Below are positions 55,001 through 63,043 of a stretch of DNA of 64,000 nt, in pieces. Position numbers and translations under genes: made by a program. This stretch comes from JBBIRG01 sp964410965 (GTDB lineage Bacteria > CLD3 > SB21 > JBBIRG01), in assembly GCA_964410965.1 (NCBI GenBank), contig CAYPIY010000002.1, positions 248,001 to 312,000 on the forward strand, in the 5' to 3' direction. The notes under the pieces are model-generated. The model saw nothing but the letters and a program-made list of their open reading frames with translations. It had not been told where the DNA came from and searched no databases. Numbering within the stretch: position 1 is the first letter of the stretch; each line of letters begins with the position of its first letter.

Positions 55001-56286
55001 CATATCACTGGTTTCAGGACCAGCTTATGCTCATAAACGACGCGTTCGGCAAGCCCTCTGAAATCATCGGTTTCTGGATGGATATTACAGGACGTAAGAG
55101 TGATGAGGAGGAAAAACATAACCTGGAAGCCCAGCTTCAGCACTCACAAAAACTTGAAAGCCTGGGCGTGCTCGCCGGAGGAATCGCTCATGATTTTAAC
55201 AATCTCCTTACATCCGTACTCGGTTATGCCGATCTGAGCGTAAAAAAAAGCCCTCCGGATTCACCGGTCAGGGATTATCTCATGGAAATTGAACAGGCTG
55301 CCCTGCGGGCTTCCGATCTTTGCCGCCAAATGCTTGCTTACTCCGGCAAAGGAAAATTCGTAATACAACCCACCGATATTGCTTCGGTGATCCGTGAAAT
55401 GACCAGTATTCTCAAGGTCAGCTTGTCCAAGAAAATCGTTCTGCAATATCAGTTTGAACCGGATACACCCATGATTGACGCTGACCAGGCGCAAATACGG
55501 CAGATTATCCTGAATCTGGTGATCAACGCCTCAGAAGCCGTTGGAGACAAAGACGGAGTCATTTCAATCAAAACCGGTTCCCGGTACTGTACTAAGGAAT
55601 TTTTTGATACAACCTGGCTGCATGATCCTTTGCCTGAGGGTCAATACGTTTTCATGGAAGTATCCGATTCGGGATGCGGAATGAATCCGGAAACCCTTGC
55701 GAAGATATTCGATCCCTTCTTTACTACAAAATTTTCCGGACGGGGATTGGGCCTGGCGGCAACGCTTGGAATTGTCAGAGGTCATAAGGGAGCCCTTTCC
55801 GTCATGTCGGAACCCGGGAAGGGAACCTCATTTACAATTTTTTTTCCCGCGGGAATCCAAACCGTCATTCAGCCGGAAAAACCGCAGAATCCCGCTCTGG
55901 CCCTGTACGGGCAGGGCGTAGTCATGCTTGTGGATGATGAGGAGCCTATCAGGAAGCTTGGAAAAGAAATCCTTGAAATGAACGGATTTGAAGCGGAAAC
56001 CGCCTCAGACGGTTTTGAGGCCGTGTCCCTTTTTAAGCTCAATCCGGAAAAGTATGATTGTCTCATTCTGGACCTCACCATGCCCAAGATGGACGGCAAA
56101 CAGACGCTTCAGGAACTGATCAAAATACGTAAGGATGTCAAGGTTGTAATTTCCAGCGGCTACAGCGAACATGAAATCGCAAAAAAATTCACCGGTGAAA
56201 GCATAGCCGGTTTTGCACAAAAACCTTATGACATTGATTCCTTATGCGGCCTGCTGAAGACGGTCATTTCCAGAAAAGCGACATGA
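52075..56286 (+). CDS. Membrane hybrid histidine kinase with six PAS domains
   Basis: 1403 residues if the ATG at 52075 is used; the frame is open upstream to an ATG at 51949, but those 42 residues are A+T-rich and precede the real cytoplasmic stub. Numbered from 51949, membrane helix 1 is about 66-88, a periplasmic sensor about 90-240 (SSLRWIYLVSRKDSAVFF), helix 2 about 243-263 and a coiled coil follows. Six PAS domains run from about 320 to 1055. The fourth contains CFAYFRDRRDPCPECGIP, a cysteine cluster. HisKA has GGIAHDFNNLL, HATPase has GCGMNPETLAKI and RGLGLAATLGIV, and a receiver ends the protein (LILDLTMPKMDG, AQKPYD). Confidence 0.93.
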   Translation: MKTETTETTNEPEGISSVRIRRRWIFLGLLLITFAAGSWLTIFIGSFVDNLKRQELLQLVKLGSAGINEQRIKSLTGTPSDHNNPDWMAIRNRFLAMLKTDSSLRWIYLVSRKDSAVFFFMDTPEPGNAVPGEIYDDAPPELYLVFEDQTARTAGPYTDRWGTFISAFHPVIDPETRKTIAVLGFDIQASDWNRMILNQQFAPVLITLLVLLLETLFFVYLRRRQQHEKKLQAAYSQLDETVRERTAELTQANLELAKEVRERLSVEESLRLKSEELDRFFNVNLDLLCIADTHGNFRRMNKEWENTLGYPLEEMIGKRFLDFVHPDDFSGTTEALKELQGQKAVTGFVNRYRCKNGSYRWIEWRSFPQENLIYTAARDITERIDQENRIIEREKKLRSIFRASPVAIGVVTDRVFAEVNQRMCEMTGYSKEELIGKSARILYPDQETYDWVGQEKYRQIRESGIGTVETRWKHKSGQIIDIILSSTAMDPLNDSTGIVFTAFDITEQKKTVEALMHSENKFRNLAEETGDWIWEMDSRGRFTYCNPKASEITGYSIEELIGHTPFEWMEPEDSVRFRELFQKSLRPGHFIHRVETRMKTRSGRFIHLEISNHPVFDEMGQMTGIRGITRDVTDRKIAEYELLETKNRLEYILGVTKTGIDVIDRDFNLRYVDPEWQKKYGVYHGKKCFAYFRDRRDPCPECGIPVAFETKQITVTEEILPHENNRIIEVHTIPFQNPAGEWLVAEFNIDITDHKRIEQALKDSETRYRAVMEQATEGILLFDVQSMKIVETNRTYQTMLGYTADELLQLTVYEVIDHDPQSVDEYIELIKDQHRLFIGNRRHRHKQGHPVDVEVSTYLIEIHSQQTICVVVRNITERLRSEKTMRELLQRQALILQSLPVVFYTASPEGDLPTLWISDQVETISGYPPSSFTGDPFFWTKHLHEDDLPVMVKKYKSVLEIKELTLEYRWLCADGTYHWFQDQLMLINDAFGKPSEIIGFWMDITGRKSDEEEKHNLEAQLQHSQKLESLGVLAGGIAHDFNNLLTSVLGYADLSVKKSPPDSPVRDYLMEIEQAALRASDLCRQMLAYSGKGKFVIQPTDIASVIREMTSILKVSLSKKIVLQYQFEPDTPMIDADQAQIRQIILNLVINASEAVGDKDGVISIKTGSRYCTKEFFDTTWLHDPLPEGQYVFMEVSDSGCGMNPETLAKIFDPFFTTKFSGRGLGLAATLGIVRGHKGALSVMSEPGKGTSFTIFFPAGIQTVIQPEKPQNPALALYGQGVVMLVDDEEPIRKLGKEILEMNGFEAETASDGFEAVSLFKLNPEKYDCLILDLTMPKMDGKQTLQELIKIRKDVKVVISSGYSEHEIAKKFTGESIAGFAQKPYDIDSLCGLLKTVISRKAT

Positions 56287-56418
56287 TCCGGATTATGGCG
56301 GGACATAATTCATTCACTGCGATTCCGTATGAACACTCAAATGAAAAAACGCTTTTTTTCCTCGCCGAAACAATTATATTACCGCTGATCATCCATCAGC
56401 ATAATTGACGGAGAACAC

Positions 56419-57426
56419 ATGAAACACCCAACGGGCATAACTTATCGCACTTCAGGGGTAGACATTGCAATGGGAAACAAAACAAAAAAACAAATCAAAT
56501 CCATTGTCCGAAGAACCTTTAATCGGAATGTGCTGTCCGACATTGGTCATTTCGGCGGTTTTTATGAAATCAGCAAATCCAGGTATCGCCAGCCCGTGCT
56601 GGTATCCAGCATGGATGGCGTCGGCACAAAAATCAAAATCGCTGTCCTGATGAAACGCCACGATACAGTCGGCATAGACCTGGTAAACCACAGCGTAAAC
56701 GATATTTTATGTTGCGGGGCGAAACCTCTTTTTTTCCTGGATTACATCGCATACAGCCGGCTTTCCGGCAATGTGATACCCGGAATCGTAAAAGGGCTCG
56801 CAGAAGGTTGCAGGAAAAACGGATGTGCGTTAATCGGCGGGGAAACCGCACAAATGCCGGGAATGTACCAGCCGGGAGATTATGACCTGGCGGGAGCTAT
56901 TATCGGCGTGGCCGAAAAGAAGGAAATCATCGACGGAAAATCCATCCGCAAAGGCGATATCATGATTGCCCTTCCTTCCTCAGGTCTGCACACGAATGGT
57001 TATTCCATGGCCCGCCGGGCTTTGTTTCCTCTTTTTAAAATCCGGCAGAACCTTCCGGGCCTGAAAAAAATTCTTGGAGAAGAGCTTCTCCGTATCCATC
57101 GCTCTTACCTGGATCCGGTCGCCTCACTCATGAAACGTATTCAAATCAAAGGCATATCGCATATCACAGGCGGAGGAATCATCGAGAACACCATGCGCAT
57201 TCTGCCTGCACAGCGAAGATTGAAAATTGACTGGGAGTCGTGGCAACGTCCCATGATCTTTGACCTGATTCAGACAGCCGGACAGGTCCCCGAAGCGGAC
57301 ATGGTCAGGACCATGAACCTGGGTGTCGGAATGATTCTGATTGTCAGCTTAAAAGACGCAGACAAGGCTGTTTCTCTGCTTTGTAAAGAAAAAGAAAAAC
57401 CCTGGATCCTTGGGGAGATTATCTGA
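56419..57426 (+). CDS. purM: Phosphoribosylformylglycinamidine cyclo-ligase
   Basis: 335 residues making aminoimidazole ribotide in purine synthesis. Signatures are GVDIAMGNKTKKQIK, SSMDGVGTKIKIA, DLVNHSVNDILCCGAKPLFF and LIGGETAQMPGMYQ. The later half has GLHTNGYSMARRALF and ISHITGGGIIENT. It stands alone among signalling genes, with no other pur gene adjacent. CGGAG lies six bases upstream of the ATG. The 132 bases before it, after the six-PAS kinase, show no clear promoter. Confidence 0.96.
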   Translation: MKHPTGITYRTSGVDIAMGNKTKKQIKSIVRRTFNRNVLSDIGHFGGFYEISKSRYRQPVLVSSMDGVGTKIKIAVLMKRHDTVGIDLVNHSVNDILCCGAKPLFFLDYIAYSRLSGNVIPGIVKGLAEGCRKNGCALIGGETAQMPGMYQPGDYDLAGAIIGVAEKKEIIDGKSIRKGDIMIALPSSGLHTNGYSMARRALFPLFKIRQNLPGLKKILGEELLRIHRSYLDPVASLMKRIQIKGISHITGGGIIENTMRILPAQRRLKIDWESWQRPMIFDLIQTAGQVPEADMVRTMNLGVGMILIVSLKDADKAVSLLCKEKEKPWILGEII

Positions 57427-57530
57427 ACAAAAACTTTTTTCGGAACTCAGTTATTGTTGATTTTATTGAATTAACTTTATAGATTTCTTTCTTATTCGGG
57501 AGGTTTTATTTCACGGTAAAACGGAGGCTC

Positions 57531-59357
57531 TTGAAATCGATTTTAGAAAACAAACCGCGTATCTTGCGCATACAGGCCGTCCTTTTTGCGTTGCTGGTTC
57601 TTTTTCTGTTAGTATCCGCCTTTTTATCATACGCCCTTTGGGTGGCGCTGATCTTTCTTTTTTTGATTATTGGTCTTTTTGTGAAAACTAACTTTCCGTT
57701 TTTTTTCCGTGATACAGGGACTCATCATTTTAATGAAGGTTCAGTTATGAATCATAACCAGAAATATAACCAGGACAACCGGCCATACAGCAAAAAATCT
57801 TTTCCGGCCGATTTAACGGAAGATGAAGAAGATCTGGATGCACTGCAGATAAAAAGCGGATCGGAACGGGACGATCAGGCGCGCCTGGTGGATGACACAC
57901 AGGCTTCGATTTTATTCAATAAAACAGCCGATTCGATCATCGATTTGATTCATCATACACTGAATGCGCATTCCGCTTTTTTTTACCTTTATAACTATCA
58001 GGAACCTGAACTGATTCTGCAGTGTTACCGAAGCCAGAACTCAAATTTTACACGGCGCTCTTCACTGCCGATGGGAAATCCCGAACAGCACAGCAACATG
58101 CGCTTTTTCCATGAAGTCGCGGATACCCGTGAATTGAAACTCATACAAATTTCCGAACCGGACTTGCCGTTGCCTTACTATACCGGAACCGTTTCTGTTC
58201 AGACGCTGATGCTGACGCCGCTGCTTCGGCGCGGAACTCTCCTGGGAATTCTTGGAGTTGATCATACAGCGCCCGGCGCTTTCAGCGATTTTCATATCCA
58301 GTTGATGCACAAGTATGTCGGGTTGCTGCGACATTCCATTCATTCAATTGACGCTGTTTTTGTCAAAAACCGCCTTACCCGCATTTCATCGGCTATCAAG
58401 GATTATGGCGAACATATCCGCAATGCGGACCATGAAGATAAAATTCTGCTCAGGCTCCGTCCTACTATCCGTACAGTTCTGGAATACGGGCGTTTTTCCC
58501 TTTGGATGTACAATCACAAGACTCAGACACTGGTTTTGTTTGATACTGAGTCCGGTAAAAATGTACCGGCAATGGAATCGGCCCAGCAGCGTCATATTCT
58601 CGAACGGCATGTAATACAGACACGGCAATCCTTGTATATTCCCTCTGTAACAGAATATGTTTTTCCGCACGGCCTGGACCGTGATCTTATTTCCTCGCAG
58701 TATCTGACTTCCGTACTCTGTGTCCCGGTGATCGATCAGGATCATTGTTTTGGTGTTTTGACCCTGGAAATTGACGATAAAAACGCACTTGATATCCATC
58801 AGATACAATTCATGGAATCTTTATGTCACATTGCAGGGCTGGCTACAGCTAGGGTATATCTGGATCAGTCCCTCGCCACGGAAATATCCTCCGATCCGTT
58901 GACCGGTATTGACAACCAGTCCTCATTCCTGAAAAAGATCAATGCTGAAATTTACCGATCCAAGAGATTCAATACGACATTCTCGCTGCTGCTGTTGGAA
59001 ATTGAACACCTGGACCGGATTACCGAACAGTACGGCAACCGTTTCAGGCATTTTATCCTTGAAAAAGCGGCGCAAATCATCCGTCATTCACTCCGTCAGG
59101 TGGATATTGCCGCACGCCTCGATAACGACCGTCTGGCAATTATCCTTATCGAAAGCCAGCTGAATCAGACTCAGGACTGTGCATTCAGGATAAAAAAGCA
59201 GATTCAGATGGCGCCGTTTGAGATCGACGATATATTGATACCGGTACGGGCAATAACCGGTTTTGCGCAGTTCGGCCCCCACGGGGATACCGTTGAACTA
59301 CTGTTCCAGTCAGCCGATTATTCTCTTCAACAGCCGAAATCCGGCGGAAACTCATAA
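57531..59357 (+). CDS. Membrane GAF protein with degenerate GGDEF domain
   Basis: 608 residues from a TTG at 57531 with GGAGG four bases upstream. Two membrane helices occur near the start (LFALLVLFLLVSAFLSYAL, VALIFLFLIIGLFV). Two GAF-like domains follow (about 125-245 and 265-450; TLMLTPLLRRGTLLGILGVD, VLCVPVIDQDHCFGVLTLEI). The last domain (about 460-605) has the GGDEF fold opening SSDPLTGIDNQSSFLKKI. Its metal-site strand reads LLLEIEHLDRI, and its catalytic loop DNDRL replaces GGDEF near 531. Diguanylate cyclase activity is therefore unlikely. The EutN pair begins 21 bases after the stop. Confidence 0.9.
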   Translation: MKSILENKPRILRIQAVLFALLVLFLLVSAFLSYALWVALIFLFLIIGLFVKTNFPFFFRDTGTHHFNEGSVMNHNQKYNQDNRPYSKKSFPADLTEDEEDLDALQIKSGSERDDQARLVDDTQASILFNKTADSIIDLIHHTLNAHSAFFYLYNYQEPELILQCYRSQNSNFTRRSSLPMGNPEQHSNMRFFHEVADTRELKLIQISEPDLPLPYYTGTVSVQTLMLTPLLRRGTLLGILGVDHTAPGAFSDFHIQLMHKYVGLLRHSIHSIDAVFVKNRLTRISSAIKDYGEHIRNADHEDKILLRLRPTIRTVLEYGRFSLWMYNHKTQTLVLFDTESGKNVPAMESAQQRHILERHVIQTRQSLYIPSVTEYVFPHGLDRDLISSQYLTSVLCVPVIDQDHCFGVLTLEIDDKNALDIHQIQFMESLCHIAGLATARVYLDQSLATEISSDPLTGIDNQSSFLKKINAEIYRSKRFNTTFSLLLLEIEHLDRITEQYGNRFRHFILEKAAQIIRHSLRQVDIAARLDNDRLAIILIESQLNQTQDCAFRIKKQIQMAPFEIDDILIPVRAITGFAQFGPHGDTVELLFQSADYSLQQPKSGGNS

Positions 59358-59378
59358 AATCAAACCCGTGGAGCCGAA

Positions 59379-59645
59379 GTGGTATTAGGAAAAGTCATTG
59401 GAAATGTATGGGCAACGCGAAAAGATGAAAAATTGACCGGCGTAAAACTCCTCATTGTGAGAAGCGTTGACCTGCAGGGAGCCGAAAAAGAAGCGTTTGT
59501 GATCGCCGCCGATTCTGTGGGCGCAGGAGTTGGCGAAACTGTTTTGTATTGCACGGGCAGTTCAGCCCGCTATACAGAAACAAGTAAAGACCGGCCGTTA
59601 GACGCCGTGATAATGGCCATTGTGGATAAAATTGAAGTGTATTAA
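59379..59645 (+). CDS. EutN/CcmL-family microcompartment vertex protein 1
   Basis: 88 residues from a GTG at 59379 with GGAG five bases upstream. Family signatures are IGNVWATRKDEKLTGVKLL, AADSVGAGVGETVLY and TGSSARY. Proteins of this family form pentamers that cap the vertices of bacterial microcompartments. No BMC-domain shell hexamer or cargo enzyme is in the window. The second copy starts 12 bases downstream. Confidence 0.92.
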   Translation: MVLGKVIGNVWATRKDEKLTGVKLLIVRSVDLQGAEKEAFVIAADSVGAGVGETVLYCTGSSARYTETSKDRPLDAVIMAIVDKIEVY

Positions 59646-59657
59646 GGAATCGCAATT

Positions 59658-59924
59658 ATGAATATGGCCCGCATCATCGGCACCGTTTGGGCTACCCGTA
59701 AACAATCTTCCATCGAGGGATTAAGCCTTCAAATTCTTCAGCCTGTTAATTCGGAACTGAAACCGGTCGGCCTTCCCATTATCGGAACCGACTCCATCGG
59801 AGCGGGTCAGCCCGGCGAACTGGTTTATTATGTCACATCCGGAGAAGCGCCGATTCCATTTGAAAAACAATGCCCGACGGATGTCACCATCATCGGAATT
59901 ATTGACCGTATTGACCGAAAATAA
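59658..59924 (+). CDS. EutN/CcmL-family microcompartment vertex protein 2
   Basis: 88 residues, with AAGGA nine bases upstream of the ATG. It aligns with copy 1 through IIGTVWATRKQSSIEGLSLQ and TDSIGAGQPGELVYY. The GSSAR segment of copy 1 is replaced by TSGEAPIP, so the two are not interchangeable duplicates. A mixed pentamer or two different vertices are both possible. The gap of 89 bases to the sigma factor gene contains a TATAAT at 59982-59987 without a good -35 box. Confidence 0.9.
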   Translation: MNMARIIGTVWATRKQSSIEGLSLQILQPVNSELKPVGLPIIGTDSIGAGQPGELVYYVTSGEAPIPFEKQCPTDVTIIGIIDRIDRK

Positions 59925-60013
59925 AATATCTTAAATAATGATTTTACTTGATCATTTATAGCGGAATCTATGTCTAACAGATATAATGTTTCAATAACCA
60001 GATAGATTTTTTT

Positions 60014-60859
60014 ATGCCTCAGTTTGTTGATCACAGTAATGATTTGATTGAAAAATATCTTCAGGAGATAGGCAACGTTCCTTTACTTAATCCTGAGGAA
60101 GAAATCGAACTGGCTAAAAAGATCAAAGCGGGCGACCAACCGGCACTTGAGCTTCTGACCAAGGCCAACCTCCGGTTTGTCGTCATGGTAGCCAAGCAGT
60201 ATCAGAATCAGGGGCTTACCCTCAATGACATGATCAATGAAGGAAATATAGGTCTGATCAAGGCGGCTAAACGTTTCGATCCGACCCGGGGTTTCAAATT
60301 CATATCCTATGCGGTTTGGTGGATCAGGCAATCCATCCTTCAGGCGCTGGCCGAACAGTCAAGGGTTGTAAGGCTCCCGCAGAATAAAATCGGCGCTATC
60401 AGCAGAATCGGAAAGGTGTTCAGCGATCTTGAACAGGAATACGAACGCGAACCCAGTTTGGATGAAATAGCCGACCAGATGGATTTATCGGCCCAGGAAA
60501 TCAACGATACGCTCCGGCTTTCATCGCGACATCTTTCCGTCGATGAACCCATCAGCGACGAAGATGCAAATACACTGATGGACGTCATCCAAAATGATCA
60601 GCAGGAAGCTCCCGACCAGGAACTGATCACCGAGTCACTGAAGGTAGAGATTCAGAACGCTCTGGACACCCTTTCATCGCGCGAGCGGGAAGTCATCAAA
60701 CTCTATTTCGGCATTGATGAGGATCATCCTCTGACCCTGGAGGAAATCGGTGAACGATTCGGGCTGACAAGGGAACGGGTCAGGCAAATCAAGGAAAAAG
60801 CGATACACCGGCTACGGCATACATCCCGAAGCAGTAAACTGCGCGATTACCTTGGTTGA
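60014..60859 (+). CDS. rpoD: Sigma-70 family RNA polymerase sigma factor, probably the primary one
   Basis: 281 residues. Region 1.2 begins at once (SNDLIEKYLQEIGNVPLLNP), and region 1.1 is absent. Region 2 has LNDMINEGNIGLIKAAKRFD and FISYAVWWIRQSILQAL for -10 recognition. Region 3 follows, and region 4 ends with GERFGLTRERVRQIKEKAIH for -35 contact. This length matches the primary sigma factors of Bacteroidota and relatives, so it is probably the housekeeping sigma. The TTGACA/TATAAT-like promoters in this window agree. etfB starts 44 bases downstream. Confidence 0.92.
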   Translation: MPQFVDHSNDLIEKYLQEIGNVPLLNPEEEIELAKKIKAGDQPALELLTKANLRFVVMVAKQYQNQGLTLNDMINEGNIGLIKAAKRFDPTRGFKFISYAVWWIRQSILQALAEQSRVVRLPQNKIGAISRIGKVFSDLEQEYEREPSLDEIADQMDLSAQEINDTLRLSSRHLSVDEPISDEDANTLMDVIQNDQQEAPDQELITESLKVEIQNALDTLSSREREVIKLYFGIDEDHPLTLEEIGERFGLTRERVRQIKEKAIHRLRHTSRSSKLRDYLG

Positions 60860-60903
60860 TCAGATAATAATTACATCAAAATAAATCAAAAGGAGAACGA
60901 ACA

Positions 60904-61653
60904 ATGAAGATTCTGGTTTGCATGAAACAGGTGCCGGATTCGGAAACAAGGGTAAAAATAGCTTCAGACGGGAAAACAATCGACCTGTCATCGGTGAATA
61001 TGGTCATCAACCCGTTTGATGAATTCGCGATAGAAGAAGGTATCCGGATCCGTGAAAAATCAGGAGGAGAAGTAACGGTTCTTACGCTCGGTGTTGAAAA
61101 AGCGGAAACCGACATTCGGAAGGCGCTCGCTATGGGGGCGGATAAGGGGATTCTGCTGAAAACCGAGCCCGGATTCAACGGTGACGTTGCGCATGCTCTT
61201 GCAGAAGAAGTCAAATCCGGATCCTATGACCTGATACTTTTAGGCAAACAGGCGATTGATGATGATTCCGCACAGATAGCCCAGATGATCGCAGAAAAAA
61301 CCGATCTGCCCTGCATAACTAATGTGATCAAATTCGATCTTCAGTCAGACGGAAAAACCTTTCTGGCTGAGAGGGAAATCGAAGGCGGAAAGGAACAGAT
61401 CGAATGCTCCCTTCCTGTGGTCATCGGCACGCAGAAAGGAATCAATGAGCCACGGCTTCCCAACATGAAAGGCATTATGGCCGCTAAAAAGAAACCTCTG
61501 GAAAAGAAACCACCGGCCCTGATTCGTTCTCCCTATGAAGTAATATCGCTTGAATTACCACCCCCCCGTGCCGCCGGGAAAATCGTAGGCAAAGGTCCGG
61601 AAGCCATACCCGAACTTGTCAGACTGCTTCATGAAGAGGCTAAAGTATTGTAG
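60904..61653 (+). CDS. etfB: Electron transfer flavoprotein beta subunit
   Basis: 249 residues. KILVCMKQVPDSETRVKI opens the protein as in EtfB, and the AMP site pattern follows (NMVINPFDEFAIEEGIRI, ILLGKQAIDDDSAQIAQMIA). The C-terminal clasp has SPYEVISLELPPPRAAG. With EtfA it accepts electrons from acyl-CoA dehydrogenases, such as the one at 11320-13047. AAGGAG lies before the ATG. The position after the sigma factor gene suggests cotranscription, but a separate start cannot be excluded. Confidence 0.95.
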   Translation: MKILVCMKQVPDSETRVKIASDGKTIDLSSVNMVINPFDEFAIEEGIRIREKSGGEVTVLTLGVEKAETDIRKALAMGADKGILLKTEPGFNGDVAHALAEEVKSGSYDLILLGKQAIDDDSAQIAQMIAEKTDLPCITNVIKFDLQSDGKTFLAEREIEGGKEQIECSLPVVIGTQKGINEPRLPNMKGIMAAKKKPLEKKPPALIRSPYEVISLELPPPRAAGKIVGKGPEAIPELVRLLHEEAKVL

Positions 61654-61721
61654 GCGGTCCACGGATACGAAAAGATAAAAAAACCAAAATTAACCATTAC
61701 ACAATTCCCTCTGGAGAATAT

Positions 61722-62684
61722 ATGTCCATTTTAATATTTGCAGAACAGAATAACGGGATAATTAAAAAAGCGTCCTTTGAATGCGCGGGTGAAGCAAACC
61801 GATTATCCGCCTCGCTTGCCTTACCTTCAGCCGCGGTTATCATTGGAGAAAAAGCCGCCTCTGTGGCATCGCAACTGGCGCAGTACGGCATATCGAAAAT
61901 CCATACAGCTGAATCCCCGGATCTTTCCGATTATTCGACGGAAGGTTATGCTGCGGTTATTTCCGAGACCGCTAAAACCGTGCAGGCTAAAATCATTTTA
62001 ATGCCGGCCAGCATCACAGGTAAGGACCTCGCCCCGCGGGTTGCCGCAAAATTAAATGCCGGTTTGGCCACGGATGTAACAGCGATTGATATCCAGGGGG
62101 ACACATTAAATATCAGCCGCCCTGTTTATGCCGGGAAGGTAATTCAAAAACTGAAACTCACTTCAGACATCAAAGTCATCACGCTCCGCCCCAATGTTTT
62201 TAAAACCGAAGAAAAACTTGTGACCCCCGAGATCATCGCTTATCAGGCAGCGGTCGGACCCGTCAGAACTAAAGTGATTAAGAAATCATCCGGCGGATCC
62301 AAAAAAACAGACTTGACCGAGTCGGATGTCATTGTCACAGGCGGCCGAGGCATGAAAGCAGCTGAAAACTGGGCATTGCTCACGGATCTGGCAGATACAC
62401 TCGGAGCGGCCTACGGAGCCTCCCGCGCCGTAGTTGACGGAGGATGGCGACCTCACGACGAACAGGTCGGCCAAACAGGAAAGACGGTAAGCCCCAAATT
62501 ATACTTTGCCGTTGGCATTTCAGGAGCGATCCAGCATGTCGCCGGTATGTCGAGTTCGAAATGCATCGTTGCCATTAACAGCGACCCTGAAGCTCCGATT
62601 TTCAAAATCGCGGATTACGGAATCATCGGAGATGCGCTGGAGATCCTTCCGGCACTCACGGCTGAAATTAAAAAGATAAAATAA
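61722..62684 (+). CDS. etfA: Electron transfer flavoprotein alpha subunit
   Basis: 320 residues. The N-terminal half contains SITGKDLAPRVAAKLNAGLA, TDVTAIDIQGD and RPVYAGKVIQKLK. The C-terminal FAD domain has VIVTGGRGMKAAENWALLTD, GASRAVVDGGWRPHDEQVGQ, TGKTVSPKLYFAVGISGAIQ and INSDPEAPIFKIADYGI, which are diagnostic for EtfA. It holds FAD and pairs with EtfB 68 bases upstream. No EtfQO or bifurcating partner gene is adjacent, so bifurcation cannot be judged. Confidence 0.97.
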   Translation: MSILIFAEQNNGIIKKASFECAGEANRLSASLALPSAAVIIGEKAASVASQLAQYGISKIHTAESPDLSDYSTEGYAAVISETAKTVQAKIILMPASITGKDLAPRVAAKLNAGLATDVTAIDIQGDTLNISRPVYAGKVIQKLKLTSDIKVITLRPNVFKTEEKLVTPEIIAYQAAVGPVRTKVIKKSSGGSKKTDLTESDVIVTGGRGMKAAENWALLTDLADTLGAAYGASRAVVDGGWRPHDEQVGQTGKTVSPKLYFAVGISGAIQHVAGMSSSKCIVAINSDPEAPIFKIADYGIIGDALEILPALTAEIKKIK

Positions 62685-62853
62685 CGGTATTCTGAAAAAA
62701 AGTACGTGTAAACGTATCGGGAACATACAAAAACGGTTCACAGGATATTACCGGAAAACTCTGTTTCAAGTGATTTGAGGGATGATCGGAGTGAGATCCC
62801 GGAAATACATGCAACCGCCGGCTTAACCGGTCTAAAATTACAGCAAATACATG

Positions 62854-62882
62854 TTGACAAATGTAATATAATTGATTATATT
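62854..62882 (+). promoter_or_regulatory. Sigma-70 promoter of rho
   Basis: A perfect TTGACA (62854-62859), a 17-base spacer and TATATT (62877-62882). Transcription would begin near 62889. It is the best-matching promoter on the plus strand of this window. Confidence 0.78.
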
Positions 62883-63043
62883 GAGTCTTTAATCTTCATT
62901 AGTGTCGAATATTCATTTTACGCAATTCATCATAAACGGTTTATCGCTTCGCATTATGGCGAAAGCATTTGGAATTATAAATCCCGCAAAAGCAAGCATT
63001 TTTGCTTGATATCTTTCATTTTAATTTTTAACCGGAAAAACAC
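62883..63043 (+). other. Long 5' leader of rho
   Basis: About 155 transcribed bases precede the rho ATG. A six-base-pair hairpin (AAGCAA at 62990-62995 with TTGCTT at 63002-63007) lies near the end, followed by a T-rich stretch. rho leaders in other bacteria are autoregulated, so this may serve the same purpose. The preceding bases 62685-62853 show no gene or clear terminator. Confidence 0.5.

Noticed and set aside
59379..59924. The EutN pair as part of a full microcompartment operon
   Set aside because: No BMC-domain hexamer, aldehyde dehydrogenase or diol/amine lyase gene lies on either side.
62956..63009. A 17-codon frame in the rho leader as a leader peptide
   Set aside because: There is no ribosome site upstream, and nothing in the peptide suggests stalling.
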